Shown: piece after piece, positions 25,956-37,640 of the stretch | Layout of the letters: each line of letters begins with the position of its first letter | How positions within the stretch are numbered: the first letter of the stretch is position 1 | NCBI GenBank assembly: GCA_946699065.1 | Contig: CAMPDV010001601.1 | Location: 1 to 64,000 of the forward strand | DNA: 64,000 bases | Direction of reading: 5' to 3' | Source of the DNA: Loxodes magnus | Taxonomy: Eukaryota; Ciliophora; Karyorelictea; Loxodida; Loxodidae | The notes under the pieces: generated by a model | The model's input: the letters and a program-made list of their open reading frames with translations, nothing else | What the model was told of the DNA's origin: nothing | Databases searched by the model: none | Translations under genes and position numbers: made by a program

Positions 25956-27459
25956 ATTATAATAATCTTATTTTAATAATACTCTACTATTATTTGTTGC
26001 TAAATATCACTTTTTAAGTGACTTAAGGTTAAGTAAATAATTGTTGTTTAGATAGTTCTTTTATATGCTTTAAATTTACGAACATTTTGTTAAATTCTTT
26101 AATTCTAAATATGTTTAAATTTAAATAATAACAAAAATTAATTATAGTTACGCTATGTTTATTAGGTTAATCTCTTTAAATTGACTCGTATATGTTCTTA
26201 TAAAATTTCAGCTGTTTTCTGCAAAGTTGCTCATAGATTTTTATTCTTCTTTTTCTTCGATCAGTTTTTAAAATCATTCCTTTTTTCCTCTTCTAGTTCT
26301 AATAATTTTTATAAAAGCTTAACTAGAACAGATTTATTACTTATTTATATTTTGTATATTTTAACTTTTATATGATACTATATTATACTTTTAAAATCTT
26401 CTTATCATTTTCAAGTTTTCCTCATTAATTACAATTGTTTGTAACATTTACTAGTAACTGACTTTATTTTCTGTCTAAAGTACCTTAATTAAACTATTTT
26501 TATATAATAAGACGAAAATAATTTATGGTTGTACTTAAGATTTGAAATGCTAGGAGAAATAAATAACTCTAATTAAAATTATAATTAGTAGTAAAGCATA
26601 TGCAAATGGGGTACTTAAAGAGTACATTTCATCGTAATAGTATATAACTAGATAAATATTACTAATAATATAATGAAATAAAATAGAAGTTAGAGATAGA
26701 GGATAGAAATATAAAGGAGTTATAAAAAATAATAGTTGATGTATGAATTAGAATATAAAATAGGGTTATAAAGACTATATAGTGTGTTATAATATATATA
26801 AGGAAAATGAATAAATATGAAGTAGTAGTTTATAATAAGAATAATAATATTAAATAAACTAAATTCTTATAACTGTTTTAATCAAATTATTACATTTTAT
26901 AGATTCTAAATTACATTAATTATTTATTAAAAATTAAAAGAATAAGAGTAACAATATCATAGTAACACTTTAGCACTTTATTACATTTGCGAACATAACT
27001 AAATCAAACTAACTAACTACATGCTTATTTTACTATTAATCATACTAAGTATTTTATAATTCATTAAACACACATTTTATAGAGAGTAGTTTAAATAATT
27101 ACATATTATCTTTCTATTCAAAAATTACTAAAGATATTTAAAAAAGAATAATAGAAAGGATATAAAATCGACACTTCTAAACATATTTTAAGAATAAAAG
27201 AACTTTTATCAAGAAATCTAATACATCAGTAAAAGATTCTAATTATTATCAAAATATTACTTAAATTTTTAATTCAAACATCTCCTTAATGAGAATCATT
27301 TTTTCATTAATAAAGTGAAAAAGTAAGAAAATTAGCAAATTTCTTAAAATATAACGCTAATATACTTAATAACTTTAAAATATATGAATTTGTTAAATCA
27401 AAAATTAATTAATAATCAAACAATAATTTAAGATAAATAATTAAATTTGTTAAATGTTA
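25956..27459. other. AT-rich DNA, no gene seen
   Basis: No supported feature. Purine-rich stretches at 26.55-26.83 kb have no clear period. Confidence 0.4.
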
Positions 27460-28498
27460 TTTTCATCTCCACTTACATCAAAAATTACACTCTATAATCA
27501 AAAACTTACTTATCAGAAAATATTTACATCCTAAAATAGAAAAAAAACTACCTAATATAGATAATTTAATATTAATCCTTACTATTACATTCTTTAATCA
27601 ATTATATTAGGCATTACTTTCTTTTAAAATCAATTATTACCCCCTATAAATATTACTATTATTACATTCTATATCATTTTATTACTGACTAAACTTAAAT
27701 ATTACAAGCTCATATAAAAAATTAAAAGTTTAAATAAATGCAAACCATTTTATAATTATTTCTTACAATCAAAAATTAAATAAATACCTGAAGTAGATTC
27801 TTACCTCCTGAGGTAATTTTATACCCTCTAATAATAAAAAAAAGATACCAACTGTAATAGTTTTAAATACAAACTGTAAATAAAAACTATCTTACATCTA
27901 TAAATATTTAAAATATATTACCATCTATAAATATTTAAAGTATCTTACGTTCTATTTTAAATATAAATACCTTCTTATTTTAACTTTTACCTCCTTTATT
28001 TGTTATTTTTACTTGCTATACATTTAATAATTTACTTTCTGGATTTGTTATATTACCCTTTTAATATTATTATTTTACAATCTTCTTTATATTTTACATC
28101 CTATTTTTAAATTTTACTCCCTTTCTTAGTGTTCTTACAATCTTATTTATTTTTTATTACATTCTTAAATTTAATTTTTTACTTTCTGCTTTTAAAGTGT
28201 TACTCACTTATGATGAATATATTACAAACTTTTTTAAACTTTACCTCATGTACATTTATTTCTAACTTTTTTTGAAGTTATTTTTACCTTTTTTAATTTT
28301 TCTTACTTTCTCCTTTTTTTTGTTATTTATTACTTTCTAATTTTTATTAGTATTTTACATTCTATTGTTATATTATTTACCATATTATTCTCTAATTATC
28401 TCGAAAAATTATTTTTTATTTAATACTTTCTGTTTTAATATTTACCTTCTAAATTTTATATTATTAACTTACCTCCTAAATTTATATTAATTACAATT
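27460..28498 (-). repeat. Tandem array of intron-like GTA...AG units with 3 nt spacers
   Basis: Read on the minus strand, the region is a chain of AT-rich units of mostly 16-26 nt that begin GTAA or GTAT and end AG. Each is followed by exactly three bases (AAG, AAA, AAT, GAT, ATT, CAA, GAG, AAC, TTG, AGG and so on) before the next GTA. I count about 28 three-base spacers. Sample units are GTAAATATTAAAACAG, GTAAAATTTAAAAATAG, GTAATATAACAAATCCAG and GTATAAAATTACCTCAG. It starts right after the ubiquitin-like domain of the gene upstream. The plus-strand appearance is a degenerate TTAC-N3-CT repeat about every 20 nt. It could be an array of mini-introns with one-codon exons, a satellite, or an array of protein-binding sites. 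Confidence 0.8.
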
Positions 28499-29221
28499 CC
28501 TCAATTTTAGGTCTAAATAAACTTCCTCTTCATTCTTCATTTTATCTATTCTATGTTAACTATCTAGTTTTTCTTATTTTCTATAAAGTTCATAAAAATC
28601 AGTGTCAATTCCTTCTAGTCTTTTTACTTTTTATTTCAGTTATTCAATTGTTTCTCCTTCCTCTACTGTTAAATTTATTTCTTCTTTATTAAAACTTAAA
28701 ATCTTAACTTTTATTGGTTTCAGTCTTTGCTAATAAGATAACTCAATTTTAGTTTCTTCAAGATGAAGTTATTTCTAATCTTATTTACTTTCACTTGCTT
28801 AGTTTTTTTAGCTTATTAGGTTTTATGGATCATCGAAGGAAATTTTTTTGCACTTTCCTTTCGAGCACTGGTTATAGCCTTCTTTTTAATACTCTTCAAG
28901 CGCACAAGTTTAGCATATTTTATGTTTACAAGAAAGGGTTACGGAAACGATTATTTAATAGTCGATATGAGCTAAGTATGAGCTACACCTGTTAGATTCA
29001 GCCGAATTGATTATAATTAAAGTGAATTAAAGTAAATAGTTTAAATCTATTTATGTTTAATATTCTAAACAAAAGCTTAAGAAAATAATAAGTTATTAAT
29101 AATTAGATAGTTATTATATAGTCTAAATCTATTATTCAGAAGCTTATCTAAATCTAGAATTTATATATTAACTTAATTAAACATTTAGCTATTCTTTAAT
29201 TTATTTAAATCCATATAACAT
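28499..29221 (-). CDS. RING-like plus ubiquitin-like domain protein
   Basis: ATG at 29219-29221 opens a minus-strand frame with TAA/TAG as Gln and no TGA down to 27710. Residues 1-70 are Gln-rich and helical-looking. A partial RING follows: one upstream Cys (N-R-C-S-S-Y), then C-K-H-K-I-C-Q-T-C (28904-28930) and C-S-K-G-K-C (28850-28867), which fits C-x-H-x2-C-x2-C ... C. About 72 residues (28499-28714) then match ubiquitin along their length: I-K-V-K-I-L ... I-N-L-T-V-E-E-G-E-T-I-E-Q-L-K, L-E-G-I-D, and V-Y-L-D-L-K-L-R at the end. There is no terminal Gly-Gly, so it is a fused domain and not conjugated ubiquitin. RING plus UBL suggests an E3-type function. The C-terminus beyond 28499 depends on how the array at 27.5-28.5 kb is read. 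The first RING Cys pair is incomplete. Confidence 0.75.
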
Positions 29222-29302
29222 AATAAAATTTATTAAAGTGACTTCACCTTTATTTAATTTGCCACTAATTAGTCCATGAATTTTAAGATGTAAATGAATC
29301 GT

Positions 29303-30042
29303 TCAGGTCTTCTTCAGAGCTTGCTTCTTATATTGCATATCGTGTTGTACAGATTTAACCTTTCTTGATCTTAGGAATTTTTTTTCTTCAATCTCAATTA
29401 GGTCCCAACATCTTTCTCGTCCTTCTTTTTTGAGCATTTACTATATCCAATAGTAATTAATCTCCATCGTATAATTTTTTCTTGTTAAGTCATCCTTCTG
29501 GAGAACAGTGTAATTTTGTCATATTATTTCATATCTTTCAAAAATTATTAAATTCTTGCGTCTTCTGAAAATAACAGCATCTTTTAAAGATATGTCCAAC
29601 CTTTTAGCAATAATAACATATTTTTCACAATATTTCGAATTATGTCCTATTTTTAAGCATTTTTAGCATTTTTGGAATTTTAAAAAATTGACAATTTTTT
29701 TCCGATCCGAAAAAGAATTTAAATTTGTTCTTCTATTATCATAGGATCATTATTAAGATTAGAATTGTATGGTTTATTAATTTCTACTATTTTTTGCTCC
29801 GTTTTTTCCAGTTTTTTATTACCTTGCAACATCAAGGCTTTAGTGCTTATTTCCGTTTTTAACCATTAATTTTCTTTTTATAATTATTGCACAGTAAAAG
29901 TTAGAGAATCTAATCGTTAAATCAAGCCTAGAAGTGATTGTTGCATTTTTTTGTTTTCCGCTTCTAGGGAGTATATTTCGATTAGAGAGTTTTATTATTC
30001 GATTTCCTGCTAGTTTTTGGTCGATTATTTCTTAAGATCCAT
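29303..30042 (-). pseudogene. LINE ORF1 (gag-like), coiled coil plus CCHC knuckle, copy A
   Basis: ATG at 30040-30042 (M-D-L-K-K-Q-S-T-K-N) starts a coiled coil of about 100 residues, including L-E-A-E-N-K-K-M-Q-Q-S-L-L. After a frame change near 29.72 kb comes a perfect zinc knuckle, C-Q-K-C-L-K-I-G-H-N-S-K-Y-C (minus strand, about 29627-29676), where Q is TAA. The frame then runs to TGA 29303-29305 with one internal TGA at 29519-29521 (Y-E-I-I-[TGA]-Q-N-Y-T). Copy B has TGA at the same place. ORF1 proteins of non-LTR elements bind their RNA. The frame change between coil and knuckle could be a frameshift or a mini-intron. Confidence 0.8.
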
Positions 30043-30312
30043 TTTATTTATATATAATATCAACTACTACCTATCTATACTTATGTGCTCTATCTTTTAG
30101 AACTTTAATGCAATCAAAATGCTACTATCATAGCTTTTGTATACTAATAATAGTTATCTATTTATAAAGCTTTTACTTATGATAGGAAGGATATATTTTT
30201 AGTATAATTAGTAGCTTTTTTAAAAGGATTATTTTGCTTCCTTAATTATTTCCAAGATTTTTCTACTAAGCTCGCTTTTTTAATTTAGCCTTTTAATTAG
30301 AAGACTTATATA

Positions 30313-31170
30313 TCATGTCCAAATTTATACCGCATAGATGGGTGAGAAAATTAAAAGATAAGCCCATTTAAAGTTAAATGATTTTAGAGAGATGTTAGTT
30401 TATTTAGAAGACTGATATGCAAGTTAGTTTAGTATCGTAACTAGAAGTAAAGACTTTTAGGAATAATAAAGGGCAAATCTTATAATTTAAGATAAAATTA
30501 TACTTGGAATGCTTTATGCTTATCTAATAATAACGATTGTATAAACTACCATCCAACAGTAGCATGTGATGTCTAACTAGATAGTCATAGTAATGAGAAG
30601 AATAATTAATAAATAGAAGGTAGTTTAAGTAGAAGTAAGCGTAGAATCTATTTTATATATTTTTATTTCTTAAAATATAAAACCCATTATACAATCATTC
30701 TGGAAAGCAACTCTGCTAAGTAATGTCGAAACTTCACATATTAGTTGGCTGCTCTTAATATAGCAAACATCGTTCTTCTTATATTTTGTAGCTTAGCATC
30801 TCTTTAATTTGCCATTTCTTTTTATCAAGAAAGAAGTATATTTTGCTTGCTTTACTCTTGCTACCTCAGCGTTTATATTATACCTCAAAGTCTTTATGGA
30901 AATTGAAATCTTCCTAATTAATCATAAATCTTGCTCAAGGAAAGGAAGCTAAAAATTCGAATAATCTATTCTATCTGCCACTAATTTAGCTGAAGCTCCC
31001 GAAGGTAAGAATTTTTCCAAATATATTATGGAATCGTTAGCTTCTTCCTACTATAGGAGGAGAAGGAAGAGATTGCTCTTGCTTTGCATTTACGCTACTA
31101 CTATCTAGCCCTCGATGAAAATTGAGTCATGCTTGTCTTTATCTGTAATGCTATTATCGTTACCTTTCAT
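30313..31170 (-). CDS. Hypothetical membrane-protein-like ORF with one in-frame TGA
   Basis: ATG at 31168-31170 opens a 286-codon frame ending at TGA 30313-30315, interrupted only by TGA at 30922-30924 (E-Q-D-L-[TGA]-L-I-R-K-I-S). Composition stays protein-like on both sides of that codon. The N-terminal half is soluble (Y-M-K-G-N-D-N-S-I-T-D-K-D-K; F-L-P-S-G-A-S-A-K-L-V-A-D). The C-terminal half has hydrophobic stretches such as F-Y-L-L-I-I-L-L-I-T-M-T-I and W-M-V-V-Y-T-I-V-I-I that could span a membrane. I recognise no family. It lies between two LINE ORF1 copies (minus at 29.3 kb, plus at 31.3 kb) and could be element-borne. Confidence 0.45.
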
Positions 31171-31329
31171 GTATTTAACCAAATTTTCTATCGATGAAGG
31201 AATTCTCTATACTTTACCTCTTTAATAATTTCAGATCCACATTAAGGATAAACTACTTTATATCAGCTGAATTAATTAACTTTTACATCATAAAAGTAAG
31301 GCGAAATAGCTAAATTAATTTGCTTTCAG

Positions 31330-31550
31330 CGATTCAGGAACTTGGAGTTCTTTGTTTATTATTCCTTTATAAGAAAAGGCTTATGGTGGAGAATAATTAC
31401 TATTAGATATAGTAAATGCTCAAAAAGAAGAACCAAATAAAAGTTTGGGCCAAAATGAGATTGGAGCAAGATTACCGTGGTCAAGAAAGGTTAAATTTGC
31501 ACAAGTCGATACTCAATAGAAGAAGTGAGCTCTAAAGAAGACTCTAATGA
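31330..31550 (+). pseudogene. LINE ORF1 C-terminal fragment, copy C
   Basis: A plus-strand frame with N-N-Y-Y-Q-I-Q-Q-M-L-K-K-K and G-Q-E-R-L-N-L-H-K-S ends at TGA 31548-31550. It matches the C-terminal part of copies A (minus, 29.3-29.5 kb; N-Y-Y-W-I-Q-Q-M-L-K-K-E) and B (minus, 41.1-41.4 kb; N-Y-I-Q-I-Q-Q-M-L-K-K-E, G-Q-E-R-L-N-L-R-K-S). No knuckle is present, so only the tail of the element inserted or survived. Confidence 0.7.
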
Positions 31551-32796
31551 TCCTATAATCGAATGAAATAATCTTATCATATACTTATAAACTTACCAGT
31601 GATAAGCTAATAATGGAAATATCAATTTGATAATCATATCTTATATATTATAACAATTTAAGCTTTTGCTTTCTTTAATTTATTTTTACCTATAAAAATA
31701 AAAAAAATATAACTAAATAAATTTAATTATGCATAATGTTTAAATTTATATTTTTAAGTTAATTAGAAAATTTTTTACGAATTAAAAATAGAAAAATTAA
31801 ATTATGATGAAAAAGTGTACTAAAACAATCTAAATAATATCTAAATATAAAAAATAAAGTGTTTAGTTATCATTTATTTTAAGATTCATAATTAGAAAAT
31901 ACATAAATATAGGAATCAATCTTAATATAGGAAAATATTTTATTTTAAATTAAAAAAATTTAGTACAAATTTAGTTTAGGATAATTTATGATGAACAGTA
32001 ACTAAAATTTTTATAAAACGCATCATATTATTAAATATTTTTCTTTTTTAATTTAAGAAAAATAAAAGAACCAAAAACCAATATTTTAGATAATTAAATA
32101 TATTGAGAAAATTTAAGCAATTTTTTCATTTCTTAGTTAATATTTTGCTTGGAAATAATTTATTATATTCTGCAAATTAAAACTAACGAAAAAATGTTTC
32201 ATTTTTAAATGTAGAATTATAAAAAGAAATTCGAAAAGTTTGATGATAATTTTTATTCAGACTTATTGAAAATGAGATCTAAACATTATTTAATGAATTT
32301 CTTTTAGGTTATGTCGATTCTATAAAATCCTTCTACTTTGTAAAATTTTTTAAGCATGATTTATTTTAATATAAAATTGATAATAAAGTCTAAATTAATT
32401 TTTATCTTAACTTTTAATATTTTTGGTAATAATTAATTTATGTATTTTAATTTTATACTTAGAAATTATTATTCTTAATTTTACTATAATAAAGTTTATA
32501 AATTTCTGATTCTTTTTCGAGTTAAAATTATCTAAATTTTTTGATTTAAATTGAAATTTAAAAACTATTTATTTATATGCTTATTTGAAACTGCTTAATA
32601 GCAATACGTCGCTGTTGTTTAAAATAAGTTCGAAAGTTTATAACTTCTTGATTGTTAAAATCTTGATGTCTTCTCTTTGTAATCGTAAATATATTTCGTA
32701 TTGTAAAACTACTCATTCTTATTAAAATAAAGTTTTTCTCTCTGCTTTTTCCTTGGATTCAATATTATCTTTTAAAATTTTGGAATTTCAAGCAGT
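31551..32796. other. AT-rich DNA; right end may hold a second piece of the next gene
   Basis: No clear gene. At about 32.58-32.73 kb a minus-strand frame starting M-S-S-F-T-I-R-N-I-F-T-I looks coding and could continue the gene at 32797-33363 after a frameshift or intron. Confidence 0.35.
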
Positions 32797-33363
32797 TCAT
32801 ATACAAGTGTCTTTTACTGTTGTAGTAATATGATTTTTTCTTTTTTTCCAAAATCTAGTTTTCTGTCTTATTCTTCGTTTCCATAATATGTTTATGTTTT
32901 GTTGATTAAATTAGCTTTTTTAACTTTTGAGGCTCAACTTAATCTGCAGGTGATTCAAGTCTATTTTTTTCTCATAAATTATTTTATAAGGAGTAAAATA
33001 CTCTTTCTAGTATTTCCAAATGTATTGAGTTCCTTCTCCTAATTATCCATTTTTGTCTAAGGTATCTTGGTGTCCATGTTGAATCTGTTCCGATGGATTC
33101 GATTTATCCCTCCGTTGTTTCCTAATCTCTTCCTGGAAGTTTAACCCTATTTTAATGAGCTTTTCCAAGTTTATCTGACTAGAAGGGTTAAATTCTGAGA
33201 CTTCTTGATGCAATAAGAACTTTACTTGCTTACTAGGCTTCTCTTGCGATGTTGGTGTTAGTGCATGAGTTACTTTCTTGAGCTGTTACTCCTCGTACTA
33301 TTGACATGTCCCAGATTCCTACTTCTTAGGAGCATGAAAGAATCCCTTTCGGAAATACGACAT
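32797..33363 (-). CDS. Intact hypothetical protein, 188 aa
   Basis: ATG at 33361-33363 (M-S-Y-F-R-K-G-F-F-H-A-P-K-K) opens an uninterrupted frame to TGA 32797-32799, with a second TGA two codons later. It uses TAA/TAG as Gln and TGG for Trp, has balanced composition and clearly higher GC than its surroundings. Basic and Gln-rich segments alternate (E-E-I-R-K-Q-R-R-D-K-S-N-P-S-E-Q). The C-terminal part is strongly basic (L-W-K-R-R-I-R-Q-K-T-R-F-W-K-K-R-K), which suggests nucleic-acid binding. No domain recognised. It could be an ORF1 of another retroelement or a host gene. Confidence 0.6.
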
Positions 33364-36300
33364 TTCCTTCTTTTTTTGCGTTAATTTACTTAAAATTATT
33401 AACTCAGAACTTGTGGAAGAGTAAAAGGTTGAAACGATATATATGGGAATTTGAATAATTTGGCTAGATTTGAATCTGCTTTTCTTAACTATTAACTTAA
33501 TTTAGTTATGCATAAGTGCTTTTAATTAATTTTCCTATTTTCAAGGTTATATTGAAATATTTGCTTAATTTAGTTATACAGTCTTAATTTACTTCTCGAT
33601 TTTGAATAATAAGTTTATGACTTCTTTGTGTAAAAATTTACTAAATCGTAAATCTCAATTTGCAGAGATTTGTTCAGTTTTTTTAAATTTCTAATAGCAA
33701 ATATAGTTATTTTTAAGAAATGAAAATAGTCCGAAACAAGTTCATCAAAATAGGTTTTGCAATTAAAGTTGAATATAAAAAATTTAGGTGATTTAACTAG
33801 TTTTCAGTAATCTCGAATTTAAATAATAATAAATATTGGTTTTAAATTACTAAATATGATATCATAATTTCTTTAAAAATATCTATAAAGGAAATTAAAA
33901 AATGATTTAATTCTTTAAATGAAATTAATTATCTAAAAAGGTAGTTATTAGTTTCTTTTAACAACTTACAGTAATTATCAAAATTATTGAGAAATATGAG
34001 GCATATAATAACTTCTTACTGTTCGTCATAAACTCTCCTAAAATATATTTTTTTCTAAATCTTTTAAAAATAAATAGGAGATGCATAGTTTTTGAAATTG
34101 CATTATTAAAATATTTAAAGAAAGTATTTATGTGTGATTATAATTCATAAAATTACTACTAGAAATTTAAATAAATTTAAAACTATTTTAGGTTAAATAA
34201 GATTAAATTGCATAAAATTAAGCAAATAAAAACGATAATCAAAACTATTAAAATATGGTAAAATGTAAAAATATATCTTCTAAGAATCTTGTATAGAAAG
34301 ATGTTTATAAGCATCAACAAATAAAATTAAATATTTAATCTTAATTCAACTGCTTAATACTTATTACCTTTAATATCTAAATTTTGTACAAAACACTTTA
34401 GTTTGAAATATAATTAAATTTTATCTGTTTAAAGTTATAATCCACATTAAAAGCATAAAAATTAGAAAATCTTTAATTGCAAAAATCTAAAAAATAAGAC
34501 GATAGTATTATATAAAACGAATATTAAACATTTTACTCTAAATAATTTTTTTCATTTTTATTTAAATTTCGAACTCAGAAACGAAATAATAAAATTATTT
34601 TTTGTAATATCTCCTAAAATTTCTTAAATACTAATTTATAAAATATTTATGTTCCTTTTAAAAATGTTTAATAAAGTAAAGGTTAAGGATTAAAATTATC
34701 AAGGCTTTTATAGCTAAGGAATGAAATTATAAATTTTTCTCTACTATGATTTTAGTTTAGCTTCTAATAAATCAGTTAGGTATTTTTTATTTTCCTATTC
34801 AGATTATAAAAATGCTTCATTTTTTCGAATCGTAAATTAAATATTTATAACTACTTGATCAGTTTCTAAAGTCTTGAAGGAACAAAAACAATTTTTTAAG
34901 TTTTATATTTATTAAAAAATTTGAACAAAATATTTTATTACTTAATGATTTGTTTACTTAATTATGCAATTTCTTCATTTTTATCTTTGAATCATTAGTA
35001 ACTAAACATTTTATTAATGAATTTCTATATTTTTAGATTTTTCCCTTTATTTTTACATTAAGCTTTAATTTTCCTATTTTTAAGTTGCGAAAAATAAAAA
35101 TTTGACTTGAAAGTATATTTAAATGCATTATTATTTAATCTAATATATTCATTATGCTTTCTAATGTATTATAAACTAACAAAAAGTTAAAGTAAGTAAT
35201 TCTTTCCGAAATGTTTAAGCTGATTCTTTAAATTTTGTGCATATTCTAAATAAGTAGCTTCTAAGAATAATAAACTTAAAATAGATTAAGCAAGGAATTA
35301 TATTGAGGCAAAAAGTTCAGTGTACAAAGAAACCCACATATATTGGAAGATTTAATTGATAAGTTATCGATCTTCATTAAACAGCTTTAAAATTTCTAGT
35401 TTTCAGTGAAAATTCAAAGGATATTTTTTCTTAAAATAATAAAATTCTTAATCTGAAACAGAAACTAAATGAATTTTAACTAATAAACATAAGATTAATT
35501 CGTTAGCAATGAGAGAACTTTTTATTTAATAAGCTTGAAATCTCGCTTAATAACATATTGATAGACTTGAAAATTGTGCATTTTTTCTATAAATTATACT
35601 TGATTAGTAATTTAAATCCTAACTCTGGTATTTTATTGCTAATTTAAAAGTGTATTTAATGTAGCTTGCCTTATCAGAAATATTTATAAAAATATCTTAA
35701 ATTTATCAGATCGAAGCATTATAGAATTTAATAATTATATAAAATAAAAAGTGAATCAAAATTTCTTTTAGGAATGCCTCTGAAGAAACTAGCATATGCC
35801 TACGGTTAATAGATAAATTGATTAGATATAAAATGAATAAAGTGTTTCCCTTAGGCAACTTATACGAAATTTAACAAATACCTTATTTAAGAGACAATCT
35901 CTCTTTTATAAGTTGAGAACATACTAATTTTTTTTAAATGAACTTAGATTAAGACATATTCCAACCTAATTCAATACATTCTACTTATGTGGTCAAGATT
36001 TTGATGAACTTGATCACATATTTATTAACTTTTACTATTAGGACTTTCTTTAGGAATTTATTAGATGTAAAATAATTATAGAGAAAAATTATTAAAAATT
36101 AATGTCTTGGGACTAAAATTAAATTAACCAAAACTATACTAAAAATCAAATTCCTAAAATGAAAAATTCATTAGCATTATTCATAAGAAATTACTTAAAA
36201 GGTGCATAGAGAGTTTCAAATTTTAAAAAGATGATTAAATAAACTCTTAGACGAAGAAGCCTTTGACTGTAGGCTATAACAAGATGAATGAGAATAAGAA

Positions 36301-36640
36301 ATTTGGTGATTACAAACTTCTAGTTTAGCATAATTTGTGTGATTATTTTCAAATAATAATGCAATTATGTCACAATATTAATAAATTTAGAAACCCTTTT
36401 AGTTTATTACTATTATTATAACATATTTATGTGAATAATAGGATAATCAATAAAATTTACAGAATTAATGAAGATTTAAAAAAAAATAGCTTTCATATAT
36501 TTAAGAATTCTAATTCTTTACTTTTGAGGAAACTAAAAAAGTTTAGATAGAAATTTCAAAAGGAATAGCGATAGATCAAATAGTATGTAAAGTTTTAAGC
36601 ATCTGGAAATATTTTCATGATTCTTGCTAGTTATATTCTA
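33364..36640. other. AT-rich DNA, no gene seen
   Basis: No supported frame or repeat apart from general AT-rich low complexity. Confidence 0.4.
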
Positions 36641-36649
36641 AAGGAATGT

Positions 36650-37640
36650 CATTTAGACATAATATAACTTTGAGATTTTTTAGGTCTTTTTACAATATAC
36701 TATAAGAAAGAATTAATTTTCCTTAATCAGCAATAGGATCACTTTTTAAGAATAACTGATAAGAAGGATATTAATAAGAAATTAAGTAGAGTCTATCTGA
36801 ATATTAAAAATAGATATTAATAATTAGGATTATAATATTAGCATTATTATTTTTACGAGATATGTTAAAGGTAAGATATAACATTAATTCTAAAAGTAGC
36901 TACTTAGAGACTAAAAAGGATGTCACTGAAAGGATTTTTATAGAATAATAAATGATTAAAGCAGTTCCTGTAAATTACCTATCAGAAATAAAATAAATAG
37001 TAATGAATAGAAATAATTATTATATAAAAATTAAGAATCTAAAGCTATTACTTTCTCAAATATCTTTAAGATAGATATTATTTAATTGAGAATCAACAAC
37101 GCATCTGTGAAGAATTTGATCTATTTGAGCATATTCAGACTGGCGATGTTATATAGAGATGCGATAATGGATAATAGTAAAAATTGGCTAATGCGATATT
37201 AGAAGATTAATAACTTAGACCAAAACTTTATAAATTAATTTGCAAATACAAATTAGAATATATTTATCTACAAATAGGAATTTTTCAAAGGATTTTGCTT
37301 TAAAGGATATTATAATTATTTTAATTGGAAAAATATGAACGATTTGAAAGTTCTGAGATTAAGGATGAAAAGATGAAAGATCCGAAAAAGATGAAGAGAA
37401 TAAGGGAGAGAAAGAAAAGCAAGTGGAAGAATAAAAGGAATAATTAGATAATAAAGATAATTTAGCACATGAAGAGGATAAAAATGAAAGCATGAAGAAG
37501 TGAAAAAATTTAAGCAACTTTAAAGCATCTTCAAGTGAAGGAAGTAATTCCAAAAAAGAAAATATGTCACAGAATTATTTTAATTAAATTAAAAATAAAA
37601 AAAGAGAAAGAGAAAATTAAAGATACAAAAATAGATGAAC
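36650..37640 (+). pseudogene. Acidic-tail gene family, copy b
   Basis: Homologous over its length to copy a (12.1-13.0 kb). Shared segments are V-P-V-N-Y-L-S-E-I-K-Q-I-V, N-L-K-L-L-L-S-Q-I-S-L-R-Q, F-D-L-F-E-H-I, K-L-Y-K-L-I-C-K-Y-K-L-E-Y-I and Q-R-I-L-L-Q-R. The acidic tail (about 37360-37500) is frameshifted here and reads Lys/Arg-rich in the upstream frame. TGA at 37536-37538 (F-K-[TGA]-R-K-Q-F-Q) aligns with the TGA in copies a and c. No ATG-led full frame. Function unknown. Confidence 0.6.

Noticed and set aside
28763-28981. Plus-strand 72-aa ORF with a signal-peptide-like start (M-K-L-F-L-I-L-F-T-F-T-C)
   Set aside because: It lies opposite the RING/ubiquitin-like gene, whose zinc ligands and fold residues are specific; the plus-strand hydrophobic frame is most likely its shadow.
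28700-29000. Minus-strand Lys-rich frame (K-L-V-R-L-K-S-I-K-K-K-A-I-T-S-A-R-K) resembling a basic DNA-binding protein
   Set aside because: It overlaps the RING frame shifted by one base; the RING/ubiquitin-like frame has family motifs and this one does not.
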